Positions 1 through 5,975 of a DNA stretch of 7,313 nucleotides are shown in pieces (the first letter of the stretch is position 1; every line of letters begins with the position of its first letter). The stretch is from contig CALWKP010000195.1 in NCBI GenBank assembly GCA_944381295.1, positions 1 through 7,313 on the forward strand, written 5' to 3'. A program made the translations under genes and the position numbers. A model generated the notes under the pieces. The model saw only the letters and a list, made by a program, of their open reading frames with translations, was not told the DNA's origin and made no database searches. The DNA comes from an uncultured Clostridia bacterium (lineage in GTDB: Bacteria; Bacillota; Clostridia; Oscillospirales; Acutalibacteraceae).

Positions 1-2
1 CC

Positions 3-44
3 AAGACCTATGGAATCCCGATTTTTGGGTATTTTGGGGTCTGA
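3..44 (+). CDS. possible 3' end of an upstream gene (partial)
   Basis: Reading from base 3, thirteen codons run to a TGA at 42-44 and give a protein-like tail ending IPIFGYFGV. A structured stretch with a T-run follows, as expected after a gene end. The other two plus frames are also open for a while (to about base 90 and base 164), so the frame choice is uncertain. No family can be named from so few residues. Confidence 0.25.
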   Translation, partial: KTYGIPIFGYFGV

Positions 45-46
45 CG

Positions 47-107
47 GGCAAAATTGGTTGCTGTGGATGCGCCACATCCGCAAATCGTAGCAAATCTGCC
101 GTTTTTT
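47..107 (+). terminator. possible imperfect rho-independent terminator
   Basis: Nested short stems pair GGCA (47-50) with TGCC (97-100), TTGCT (58-62) with AGCAA (89-93), and GGATG (65-69) with CATCC (75-79). Six T residues follow at 102-107. The large internal loops make this a weak terminator call. It fits as the end of a gene stopping at base 44 and lies upstream of the next promoter. Confidence 0.35.
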
Positions 108-131
108 CCTGCTCAGCCTTTCCCGGATGCT

Positions 132-161
132 TTGACAGCAGGACGTTTCATACGATACAAT
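132..161 (+). promoter_or_regulatory. sigma-A promoter for the CNNM/CBS gene
   Basis: A perfect -35 TTGACA at 132-137 and a -10 TACAAT at 156-161 are separated by 18 nt. The -10 ends 46 bases before the ATG at 208. No hairpin or repeat suggests specific regulation. Confidence 0.62.
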
Positions 162-207
162 AATAGAGCATAAATTCAAAATCAAACTATGGAAAGGGGA
201 ACAATCC

Positions 208-1611
208 ATGCCTCCCGAACCTCCGGGTAACCTTACCAGCGCACCGCTTCCCATGCTGCTGTCTGCACAGCCGGTTGCGGAAACATCTGAAACCAATGCA
301 GCGATCTCGTTGATCCTGTTGGTCGTGCTGATTTTGCTCAACGCATTTTTTGCTGCGTCCGAAATCGCCGTCATCACGCTCAACGACAACAAAATCCGCA
401 AAATGGCCGAAGACGGCGACAAAAAAGCCCAAAAGCTCTTGAAATTGTGCGAAAATTCCAGCCGCTTCCTGTCTACCATCCAGATCGGTGTCACGCTTTC
501 CGGGTTTCTATCCTCTGCGTCGGCCTCCCAAAGCTTCGCCAGACCGTTGGCAGATGTGATGTCGTTCCTGCCGTTTTCGCGTTCCGCGATCGAAGCGGTC
601 GCCAGCTTCCTGATCACGCTGGTACTCTCGTATTTCTCGCTTGTCCTGGGCGAACTTGTGCCCAAAAAGATCGCCATGCAGCGTGCCGAAGCCTTATCTT
701 TCAAATTTGTCGGAGTATTAACGGCAGTCGCTACTATTTTCCGTCCATTTATTTCCTTCCTGACCGTTTCCACCAACCTGGTGCTGAAACTGTTGGGATT
801 GGATCCGAATACATCGGAAGAAACCGTCACGGAAGAAGAGATCCTGATGATGGTGGATGTCGGCGAAGAAAAAGGCGTGATCGGCGGCGGTACCAAGGAT
901 ATGATCGAAAATATTTTTGACTTTACCGATGCCACAGTAGTGGAGATCATGACCCACCGAACCGAAGTTTCGGCGGTTGAGGATACTGAAACCATCGATG
1001 ATGTGGTAAACCTGTCGATTGAAAAAGGGTATTCGCGCATCCCGGTCTATCACGAGGACCTGGACACCATTCTTGGGGTGATCTATGTAAAGGATCTTCT
1101 CAAATATGTGGGCAAGGAATTCAGCAGCGAGATCAAGCTGACAAGTATCATGCGTCCGGCCTATTTTGTTCCGGAAAGCAAGCTGTGTTCGGAACTGTTC
1201 CAGGAGATGACCGGACAAAAGTTCCAGTTTGCGGTGATCGTGGACGAATACGGCGGGACCGAAGGGATCATCACGCTGGAAGACATGCTGGAATCGATCG
1301 TCGGGAACATCCAGGACGAATATGACAATGAAGAGGAAGAAATTTACCAGGTAAGCGACAACGCCTACACGGTAGACGGCTCGACGAACATCGACGAGAT
1401 CTCGGACCTTGTGGGGGTAGAGCTTCCGGAAGGTGATTATGATACAGTAGCAGGCTTGGTGGTGGAAACGCTCGGGCGCATCCCGAAGGAAAACGAACAC
1501 CCGTCTATTACGATCGAGAACCTGACGTTCACTGTAGAAAAAGTAGAAGACAAGCGGATTGCAAAAATTCTGATTGTCAAAGATATTTCCAAGGAAATGG
1601 ATACTGAATAA
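208..1611 (+). CDS. CNNM/CorC (HlyC-type) membrane protein with CBS pair
   Basis: This 467-residue inner-membrane protein belongs to the widespread CNNM/CorC family, often labelled hemolysin or TlyC. Members are linked to Mg2+/Co2+ export or magnesium homeostasis; a hemolysin role is usually an annotation legacy. Visible architecture: hydrophobic helices near residues 31-53, 127-148 and 165-188 form the DUF21/CNNM membrane domain, which includes the conserved stretch LGELVPKKIA (147-156). A CBS pair follows at about 245-300 (IMTHRTEV, then YSRIPVY) and 310-368 (IMRPAYFVPE, then VDEYGGTEGIITLEDMLE). The C-terminal CorC_HlyC domain spans about 380-459 and includes GDYDTVAGLVVE. CBS pairs in this family bind adenine nucleotides. 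The ATG at 208 is preceded by GGAAAGGGGA (191-200) at good spacing; the internal ATG at 253 lacks such a site. Length is normal and no key block is missing. Transported ion and direction cannot be read from sequence. Confidence 0.96.
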   Translation: MPPEPPGNLTSAPLPMLLSAQPVAETSETNAAISLILLVVLILLNAFFAASEIAVITLNDNKIRKMAEDGDKKAQKLLKLCENSSRFLSTIQIGVTLSGFLSSASASQSFARPLADVMSFLPFSRSAIEAVASFLITLVLSYFSLVLGELVPKKIAMQRAEALSFKFVGVLTAVATIFRPFISFLTVSTNLVLKLLGLDPNTSEETVTEEEILMMVDVGEEKGVIGGGTKDMIENIFDFTDATVVEIMTHRTEVSAVEDTETIDDVVNLSIEKGYSRIPVYHEDLDTILGVIYVKDLLKYVGKEFSSEIKLTSIMRPAYFVPESKLCSELFQEMTGQKFQFAVIVDEYGGTEGIITLEDMLESIVGNIQDEYDNEEEEIYQVSDNAYTVDGSTNIDEISDLVGVELPEGDYDTVAGLVVETLGRIPKENEHPSITIENLTFTVEKVEDKRIAKILIVKDISKEMDTE

Positions 1612-1677
1612 AAACATTTCTCCAGATAATTGCCTGCACACTCTGACTTGTGATAACAACATTACTTTTTTCATGCC

Positions 1678-1706
1678 TTGACAAGCGGAAGCAAGAAGGA
1701 TATATT
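1678..1706 (+). promoter_or_regulatory. sigma-A promoter for the small lipoprotein gene
   Basis: TTGACA at 1678-1683 and TATATT at 1701-1706 have an ideal 17 nt spacer. The element sits in the 170-base gap after the CNNM gene, so the lipoprotein is probably transcribed on its own, with a 5' leader of about 70 nt. No terminator is evident between the CNNM stop and this promoter, so some read-through is possible. Confidence 0.72.
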
Positions 1707-1768
1707 GCTGTATTCGAAACCCATAGACAATGAAATTGCACAAGGATGGATTACGGGCAATTTTTTCT

Positions 1769-1775
1769 AAAGGAG
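1769..1775 (+). promoter_or_regulatory. ribosome binding site fixing the lipoprotein start
   Basis: AAAGGAG lies six bases before the ATG at 1782. The in-frame ATG at 1746 has no comparable site and would put a charged, non-signal stretch ahead of the lipoprotein signal peptide. The 1782 start is therefore preferred. Confidence 0.8.
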
Positions 1776-1781
1776 ATTTTT

Positions 1782-2192
1782 ATGAAAAGTGTAAAATTGA
1801 TGATCGCTGTACTTCTGGCCGGCATTATGATGGCAATTGCCTTCACCGGATGCTCCCAGAAAATCGCTTCGCTGGATGACTATCTGAATTCCGAACAAGG
1901 CAAAGCAGAAGTTCAGACCACAATAGACCAGGCAGCCGAGCAGGGTATGGATTTGGAAATCTATGCCGACGGCACAACCTTGTGCTATGATTACAACTAT
2001 CCGGCTGGCACAGTGATGCCAGAGGATGCCGCAGCCAGCATCGACACTGCTCTTGATGCAGGTGCAGACACGATGAATAGCGTTGTAAAAACCTTGCAGT
2101 CTGGAGTTTCCCAGGAAGGTATTTCCATTAAGGTGAGCTATTACGACGGGGAAGAAAACCTGATTACTTCCCGTGAATTCACCGGCGAATAA
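1782..2192 (+). CDS. small secreted lipoprotein, possible DUF4854 type
   Basis: The 136-residue product begins with a textbook lipoprotein signal: MKSVK, a hydrophobic core at about 6-21, and a lipobox FTGC with Cys24 as the predicted lipidated residue. The mature part, about 112 residues, starts SQKIASLDDYLNS, is acidic, and is predicted to sit on the outer face of the membrane. The pattern of a short helix after the lipobox, an amphipathic segment around QTTIDQAAEQGMD, a strand LEIYADGTTLCYDYNY, and a closing strand ISIKVSYYDGEENLI resembles small Firmicute lipoproteins grouped as DUF4854. That assignment is from memory of the family and is tentative. No catalytic motif is visible and no function is known. 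It has its own promoter and a strong terminator, so it is a single-gene unit. Confidence 0.88.
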   Translation: MKSVKLMIAVLLAGIMMAIAFTGCSQKIASLDDYLNSEQGKAEVQTTIDQAAEQGMDLEIYADGTTLCYDYNYPAGTVMPEDAAASIDTALDAGADTMNSVVKTLQSGVSQEGISIKVSYYDGEENLITSREFTGE

Positions 2193-2215
2193 TTTTCGCA
2201 GTTACTTATTATAAT

Positions 2216-2272
2216 AAAAAAACATTGGAGCCCGTATTGGTATCTTCTGATCCCAATGCGGGCGTTGTTTTT
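2216..2272. terminator. bidirectional rho-independent terminator
   Basis: An 11-bp stem pairs 2230-2240 with 2253-2263, with one G-U pair and a 12-base loop. On the plus strand the T-rich run GTTGTTTTT (2264-2272) follows. On the minus strand a run of seven T (complement of 2216-2222) follows after a short gap. It ends the lipoprotein transcript 24 bases past its stop and could also stop transcription arriving from the convergent acetyltransferase gene. Confidence 0.82.
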
Positions 2273-2303
2273 CGAAAAATTTCTCCATCGCTGTCGAAAA
2301 AGT

Positions 2304-2377
2304 AGCAGAACTCGACGGAGCTGTCAACGATAAACTGAACGGCTTCGCCGTCGTTGACAGTTCCATCGAGTTCCGCT
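2304..2377. repeat. long imperfect palindrome (27-base arms)
   Basis: Bases 2308-2330 and 2351-2373 are inverted copies over 23 positions with only two differences, both allowing G-U pairing in one RNA strand. The match extends outwards through one mismatch to AGC (2304-2306) and GCT (2375-2377). The 20-base spacer holds a smaller hairpin, ACGGC-TTC-GCCGT (2339-2351), which overlaps the right arm by one base. No T-run follows on either side, so it is not a typical terminator. Function is unknown. Confidence 0.8.
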
Positions 2378-2389
2378 GAATATGCAAAC

Positions 2390-2424
2390 AGGAGGGCAAA
2401 AGCAAAAAATGATTTTGCCCTCCT
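2390..2424. repeat. 12-bp perfect inverted repeat
   Basis: AGGAGGGCAAAA (2390-2401) is the exact inverted copy of TTTTGCCCTCCT (2413-2424), with an 11-base A-rich spacer. It lies about 100 bases past the acetyltransferase stop, so on the minus strand it could act as a transcript-end stem. The bases after it (TGTTTGCATATTC on the minus strand) are a poor T-tract, so a terminator is possible but not assured. Confidence 0.7.
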
Positions 2425-2431
2425 CCTACAA

Positions 2432-2504
2432 CGGGAGACGGATCTGCGCCCGGGATGCTGCCCAGATGTCGTGCCCGTGCTTTAGGCGTCTCGGGAGCGT
2501 TTTT
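2432..2504. other. GC-rich structured stretch of unknown role
   Basis: GAGACG (2435-2440) pairs with CGTCTC (2487-2492), and inside it ATCTG (2442-2446) pairs with CAGAT (2463-2467). On the plus strand GGGAGCG and five T (2500-2504) follow. No convincing coding frame or recognised RNA family is seen. It could be a small RNA, part of a dispersed intergenic repeat, or a chance fold. Confidence 0.3.
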
Positions 2505-2524
2505 CTCTTGGGCCGACCTGCCCG

Positions 2525-3025
2525 CTATTTTTTGATCCTCAGGAAGTATTTCTCCTCCGATTCGTGTTCAATGTATCCGCCGTTTTGCTGAACGACACGC
2601 AAAGACGCCGGATTATCTTTATTCACCTGTAAATAGATTTCCTCTTCCGGAATCATGGTTCTTGCAATTTGCAGCGTTTGCCGGAGACCTTCCTTTCCAT
2701 AGCCTTTCCCCCGGAACTCCTTTTTAATGAAATAGCCGATATGTCCCGCTCCGTTCCTGAGGGAATCATTCAGATAGTGCCGGATGCGGAACTGCCCCAC
2801 GATCGTATTGTCATCCCACAAAAACAGGTACGTCATTGGCACATAGCCTTCCGGAATCCCTTCCCCTTTTGCACACGCGATCATCTGCCGGAGGACTCTC
2901 TCAAACAGCTCACGCGAAACGCCATGCCATTCGTTGATAAATCCATTCTCGTCTTCGGGCATATCTCGGACAAATGGATATTCTTTTTCCATGTCTTCCA
3001 GATTGGCTTCTTTTAGATACAGCAT
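2525..3025 (-). CDS. GNAT family N-acetyltransferase
   Basis: The 166-residue cytoplasmic protein is a predicted acetyl-CoA-dependent N-acetyltransferase. The central strand HIGYFI (95-100) leads into KKEFRGKGYGKEGL, which holds the acetyl-CoA pyrophosphate-binding signature RGKGYG (105-110). It is followed by the usual helix and then VNKDNPASLRVVQQNGG (134-150), the motif B region seen in RimJ/RimL-like and COG3981-like members. Length is normal for a single GNAT domain, with no signal peptide or membrane segment. The acceptor substrate cannot be inferred. The ATG at 3025 is chosen because AGGAGGT precedes it at 6 nt; the in-frame ATG at 3049 adds eight Gly/Ser-rich residues and lacks a site. 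It is convergent with the lipoprotein gene and is transcribed alone from the promoter at 3158-3186. Confidence 0.93.
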   Translation of the reverse strand: MLYLKEANLEDMEKEYPFVRDMPEDENGFINEWHGVSRELFERVLRQMIACAKGEGIPEGYVPMTYLFLWDDNTIVGQFRIRHYLNDSLRNGAGHIGYFIKKEFRGKGYGKEGLRQTLQIARTMIPEEEIYLQVNKDNPASLRVVQQNGGYIEHESEEKYFLRIKK

Positions 3026-3031
3026 CCAACT

Positions 3032-3038
3032 ACCTCCT
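3032..3038 (-). promoter_or_regulatory. ribosome binding site fixing the acetyltransferase start
   Basis: The minus strand reads AGGAGGT, six bases upstream of the ATG whose first base is 3025. This near-perfect Shine-Dalgarno decides against the in-frame ATG at 3049. Confidence 0.85.
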
Positions 3039-3157
3039 GAACCCTCCATGGGATCCGCTCTCGCGCCCTGATTTCAGAAATTCTGCCGACTTTTTGGGCA
3101 ATATTCTCATGCTGTCCGCATCGTAAACAAGGCCCGCCTTTTATCTATTTTTTTGCT

Positions 3158-3186
3158 AATATAGCATAGGTCCAGGCCATTGTCAA
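3158..3186 (-). promoter_or_regulatory. sigma-A promoter for the acetyltransferase gene
   Basis: On the minus strand TTGACA (3186-3181) and TATATT (3163-3158) have an ideal 17 nt spacer, and TG one base before the -10 gives an extended -10. Transcription should start near 3150, leaving about 125 nt of untranslated leader before the ATG at 3025. I recognise no riboswitch or T-box in that leader. Confidence 0.75.
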
Positions 3187-3215
3187 AGAGATAAAAACGT
3201 TTTGGCGTTTTACTG

Positions 3216-3231
3216 GTTGTATGAGTACAAC
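3216..3231. repeat. operator-like palindrome upstream of the acetyltransferase promoter
   Basis: GTTGTA-TGAG-TACAAC is a perfect 6-bp inverted repeat with a 4-base centre, about 30 bases upstream of the -35 box of the acetyltransferase gene. The position would suit an activator site, but it could equally be a remnant end of the neighbouring mobile element or chance. Confidence 0.4.
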
Positions 3232-3353
3232 ATATTTGGATAGTTAAAAAAAGGATAGAATAAAACCTCGTTGGTTAAAGCTGAAGTTAGTGACAACAGC
3301 AATAACGAGAGAGACCATATTCTTCATGGGAAAGAGTAAAACACAAGACATGG

Positions 3354-3645
3354 CATATTGGATTTACCAACTACTTCTCCAACAACAGGTGGGATATTTC
3401 TACCCTGTTTGAGGACGTCACGGGCAAGTTGGGCATCCGACACAAGCTGATTCGTCCCTATACGCCCTCCCGCAACGGGAAATCAGAGCGCACCACGGGA
3501 GGACCAGAAGCGCTTTTACTCCTGCCGCAGCTTTTATTCCCCGGACGACTTTGCAAAGCAGCTTGCCATCCATAACCGCCGCTCCAACAACTTCCCTATG
3601 AGGCCTCTCGGATGACTTTCTCCTCCAGGGTTCTTTGTCCAATAT
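3354..3645 (+). pseudogene. decayed IS481/IS3-like transposase fragment (rve core)
   Basis: Plus-strand codons from 3354 read IGFTNYFSNN, then LFEDVTGKLGIRHKLIRPYTPSRNGKSER. This is the second half of a DDE integrase core, in which the final Glu lies in a segment such as PYTPRHNGKVER. The preceding TDNG-type block with the second Asp is missing: the sequence joins directly to FTNYF. Near 3491-3496 the frame changes (a net loss of two bases relative to an expected ERSHREDQK), and the next frame continues EDQKRFYSCRSFYS, DDFAKQLAIHNRRSNN, FPMRPLG. There a TGA at 3613-3615 replaces the expected Trp, and LSPPGFFVQY follows. With no N-terminal half, a frameshift and a stop, it cannot make a transposase. 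No terminal inverted repeats were found. Confidence 0.85.
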
Positions 3646-3858
3646 TTTTCACAAAGCTGCAATTTTGTGACTTTTCCAAATATTTGCAGCATTGACTTAC
3701 TTATGCTAGTCTTCTCTGCGCTGCTTACCTTAATGAGATCAGGCCCATCTGAGGTTTTCGTTACCTAAAACAGATTCCGTACAAAACAATCCTCGCCATT
3801 CGCCATGCTGAAATATTTCTATTCCCAAGAGCCTCCCTGAAATCAATTTCTAAATCCA
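3646..3858. other. intergenic stretch, no gene recognised
   Basis: This lies between the transposase remnant and the GH127 stop codon. It contains TCACAAA (3649-3655) and TTTGTGA (3664-3670) as an inverted repeat, and GCTGCAA (3656-3662) with TTGCAGC (3684-3690) as an alternative one. Some of it is probably the non-coding end of the old insertion sequence. No clear terminator for the GH127 transcript is visible. Confidence 0.5.
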
Positions 3859-5829
3859 CTATTCATGTACCCACACAAGCATTTCCCCAACGCCCCGGTT
3901 TGCCCATGTGTAATATGGGATCCATTTCAACTCCTGACGTTCAAAAGAGGGCTCCGTTTTAGGAGCATAAAGTTCATCATTAAAGGAATTTATCATCCGC
4001 CAGCCTGTGGAGTAGATAACCGTACATCCCCCCAGATCCTCCGTATATTCGCAATGGAAAGATGGATCATTTCCAAGGAGAATCATCTGCAAATCTTTGC
4101 CGTTATCTGCTTCTTCCAGACAATAAATAATAGGTCCACGACTGATAGCTATACGCCCAATATTTTCCCGCACTTTCGGATTCGATGTATTTATTGCTAC
4201 TGGCATATCCATAATAAGTTCTATACTATCGCCATCAACCCAAGTTTTCGTGATTTTTGCGTAACCTTTTTCCAGGCTGTATACCGCAGGTTCTCCGTTT
4301 ACCTTAATCTGATAGCTCCTGCACCAACCGGGAATACGCAAAGCCAAAGTATAATGGACCTCTTCCTCTCCCTGATAAGTAACGGAAATTTTTCCGTCCC
4401 ACGGATAATTCGTCTCACTCAGCAGCGTGAGCTTTTGACCCGATACTTCGGTCTCCAGCTTTCCTCCCATATAAAGGTTGACGTAAAGTTCTGAACCATC
4501 CACTGCAAAAACGTAGGAACCGATGGAAGAAAGCAACCGGGCAATATTCGGCGGGCAACAGGCACAGCCAAACCATTTTTGACGCTGTGGTTTCACATGG
4601 GAACGCAGCCGGTCTTTTTCGCAGGCTTCCGGGACCACTTCCAATGGATTCACATAAAAGAATGATTTTCCATCTAACGACATTCCGCTGATAATTCCAT
4701 TGAACAGTGCTCTTTCCAATACGTCGATGTATTGAGAGTCGTGGTCCATACAGAACATCCTCTTTGCAAAAAAAGCCAACCCAATCGACGCACACGTCTC
4801 AGCATAAGCGGTATCGTTGGGAAGGTCATAATCGTAGGTAAAAGCTTCCCCGTATTCCTGCTGGCCAATACCACCGGTAATATACATCTGCCGGGTGACA
4901 ATATTCTTCCAAAGCCTGCGGCAGACTTCCGTTAATCCCGCATCTTCTGTGATGCCGGCGACGTCTGCGACGCCGGAATAGAAATACACCGCCCTCACCG
5001 CATGTCCTTCCGCCTTTTCCTGTTCCCGGATAGGTAACCCTGCCTGATAATATTGATACTTGAAATAACTATCCTTCCAGGCAAATTCGTTTTCGTTTTC
5101 TTTGGTTTCCTTCTCAAAGAACAGCGGCGATTTTCCGCGTTCATTGATAAAATATTCCGCGAGCTTCAAATGTTTTGGGTCTTTCGTTATCTCATAAAGA
5201 CGAACCAGCGCCATCTCCAAAATTTCATGGCCAGGGTATCCGTGGATTTTTCCTTCCTCTGCACCGATATTTTTATCCACACAATCAATCCCGCGGATCA
5301 CCGTCTCTAAAAATTTGTTTTTCCCTGTTGCCTGATAATAGGCCACCGCCGCTTCTGTCATATGGCCTAAAACATATAATTCATGGTTATCCTTTAAATT
5401 TGTGAAGCGTTTTTCCAAACCGTTGATGATATAATACGTGTCAAAATATCCATCTGGCTGTTGGCATGCACAAATCAAATCAATCGCTTTGTCGGCTGTT
5501 TTCTCCAACTCCTCGTTCGGATGCACTTGTAAAGAGTAGGCAACCGCTTCCAGCCATTTTGCCAAATCACTGTCTTGGAATACTTTCCCGCGGAAGCTTC
5601 CGATCTTTGCTTTTTCCTCCGGAGTGACGGCATTTCTTCGGGTGATTTCCGCAGCCACTTGAAAGTTTTTAATGCAGAAACTTGGTTCTGTACCGGCAAT
5701 TTCGTCATTCAGCGCTTTCCACTGATATGGTATGACTTGTGTCCGAACTTTTTCCATCATGTTGGACCAAAAAAGATCCGAAATTTCAAAATCTGATACT
5801 TTTGCTGATACCGTACTATTGTATGACAC
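3859..5829 (-). CDS. GH127 beta-L-arabinofuranosidase
   Basis: The 656-residue protein matches family GH127 in length and layout. The characterised member is HypBA1 of Bifidobacterium longum (about 658 residues), which releases terminal beta-linked L-arabinofuranose from plant arabino-oligosaccharides. HypBA1 uses Cys417 as nucleophile and Glu322 as acid/base, and binds zinc through Glu338, Cys340, Cys417 and Cys418. Equivalent residues here are Glu328 in YGEAFTYDYDLPND, Glu344 and Cys346 in YAETCASIG, and Cys424-Cys425 in WFGCACCPPN; relative spacing agrees to within one residue. The N-terminal two thirds is the alpha/alpha-barrel (QQPDGYFDTYY, NHELYVLGHMTEAAVAY, EEGKIHGYPGHEI); beta-rich domains follow (ALRIPGWCR, AISRGPIIYCLE, WIPYYTWANR). 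No signal peptide is present, so it should act in the cytoplasm on imported oligosaccharides. GTG at 5829 is preferred over GTG at 5838 because GAGGTG lies 6 nt upstream. The kinase gene precedes it on the same strand. The exact linkage cleaved is inferred. Confidence 0.95.
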   Translation of the reverse strand: MSYNSTVSAKVSDFEISDLFWSNMMEKVRTQVIPYQWKALNDEIAGTEPSFCIKNFQVAAEITRRNAVTPEEKAKIGSFRGKVFQDSDLAKWLEAVAYSLQVHPNEELEKTADKAIDLICACQQPDGYFDTYYIINGLEKRFTNLKDNHELYVLGHMTEAAVAYYQATGKNKFLETVIRGIDCVDKNIGAEEGKIHGYPGHEILEMALVRLYEITKDPKHLKLAEYFINERGKSPLFFEKETKENENEFAWKDSYFKYQYYQAGLPIREQEKAEGHAVRAVYFYSGVADVAGITEDAGLTEVCRRLWKNIVTRQMYITGGIGQQEYGEAFTYDYDLPNDTAYAETCASIGLAFFAKRMFCMDHDSQYIDVLERALFNGIISGMSLDGKSFFYVNPLEVVPEACEKDRLRSHVKPQRQKWFGCACCPPNIARLLSSIGSYVFAVDGSELYVNLYMGGKLETEVSGQKLTLLSETNYPWDGKISVTYQGEEEVHYTLALRIPGWCRSYQIKVNGEPAVYSLEKGYAKITKTWVDGDSIELIMDMPVAINTSNPKVRENIGRIAISRGPIIYCLEEADNGKDLQMILLGNDPSFHCEYTEDLGGCTVIYSTGWRMINSFNDELYAPKTEPSFERQELKWIPYYTWANRGVGEMLVWVHE

Positions 5830-5835
5830 GACAAA

Positions 5836-5841
5836 CACCTC
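5836..5841 (-). promoter_or_regulatory. ribosome binding site deciding the GH127 GTG start
   Basis: The minus strand reads GAGGTG, six bases before the GTG at 5829-5827. The other candidate, GTG at 5838-5836, is part of this site and has no site of its own at a useful distance. The choice changes the product by only three residues. Confidence 0.6.
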
Positions 5842-5855
5842 ACTGCAAATTTTTA

Positions 5856-5884
5856 ATATTATTTAGATTTTCTTCGATACTCAA
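5856..5884 (-). promoter_or_regulatory. candidate promoter for GH127
   Basis: On the minus strand TTGAGT (5884-5879) and TAATAT (5861-5856) have a 17 nt spacer; each box matches four of six consensus bases. Transcription would start about 20 nt before the GTG, so the leader is short. A weak core promoter like this is typical of activator-dependent carbohydrate genes. No catabolite-repression site was recognised. Confidence 0.45.
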
Positions 5885-5923
5885 GCGGTCATCTGAATAT
5901 TTACAACAATTCCAGCACAACAG

Positions 5924-5951
5924 AAAGGCATTCAAGTTTTTTGAAGCCTTT
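5924..5951 (-). terminator. hairpin between kinase and GH127, possible weak terminator
   Basis: AAAGGC plus TTCAA (5924-5929, 5931-5935) pair with TTGAA plus GCCTTT (5941-5945, 5946-5951), an 11-bp stem with one bulged base and a 5-base loop. On the minus strand it begins 25 bases after the kinase stop. Only a short T-run (GCCTTTCTG) follows, so it could be a partial terminator or an mRNA processing element separating the two genes. Confidence 0.45.
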
Positions 5952-5975
5952 AATGAAAGAAGATCGGATCCACAA

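Noticed and set aside
718..1743. Long minus-strand open frame opposite the CNNM gene
   Set aside because: It is the antisense shadow of a clearly conserved coding region; its translation has no recognisable domain and it lacks a sensible start context.
1746..1781. Earlier ATG for the lipoprotein
   Set aside because: It has no ribosome binding site and would bury the lipoprotein signal peptide behind twelve extra residues, whereas the ATG at 1782 has AAAGGAG at ideal spacing.
2202..2405. Minus-strand open frame across the terminator and palindrome
   Set aside because: It overlaps a strong bidirectional terminator and the palindrome, has no ribosome site and shows low-complexity Ser/Thr-rich translation.
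3525..3773. Open minus-strand stretch across the transposase remnant and its flank
   Set aside because: Half of it is antisense to the transposase fossil, a TAG sits directly before it and no credible start or family match is visible.
3865..4494. Plus-strand open frame of about 209 codons inside GH127
   Set aside because: It is a shadow of the GH127 gene, which has conserved catalytic motifs on the other strand.
4954..4976. GCCGGCG/CGCCGG inverted repeat
   Set aside because: It lies inside the GH127 coding region over Ala/Gly/Asp/Val codons and is explained by codon content.
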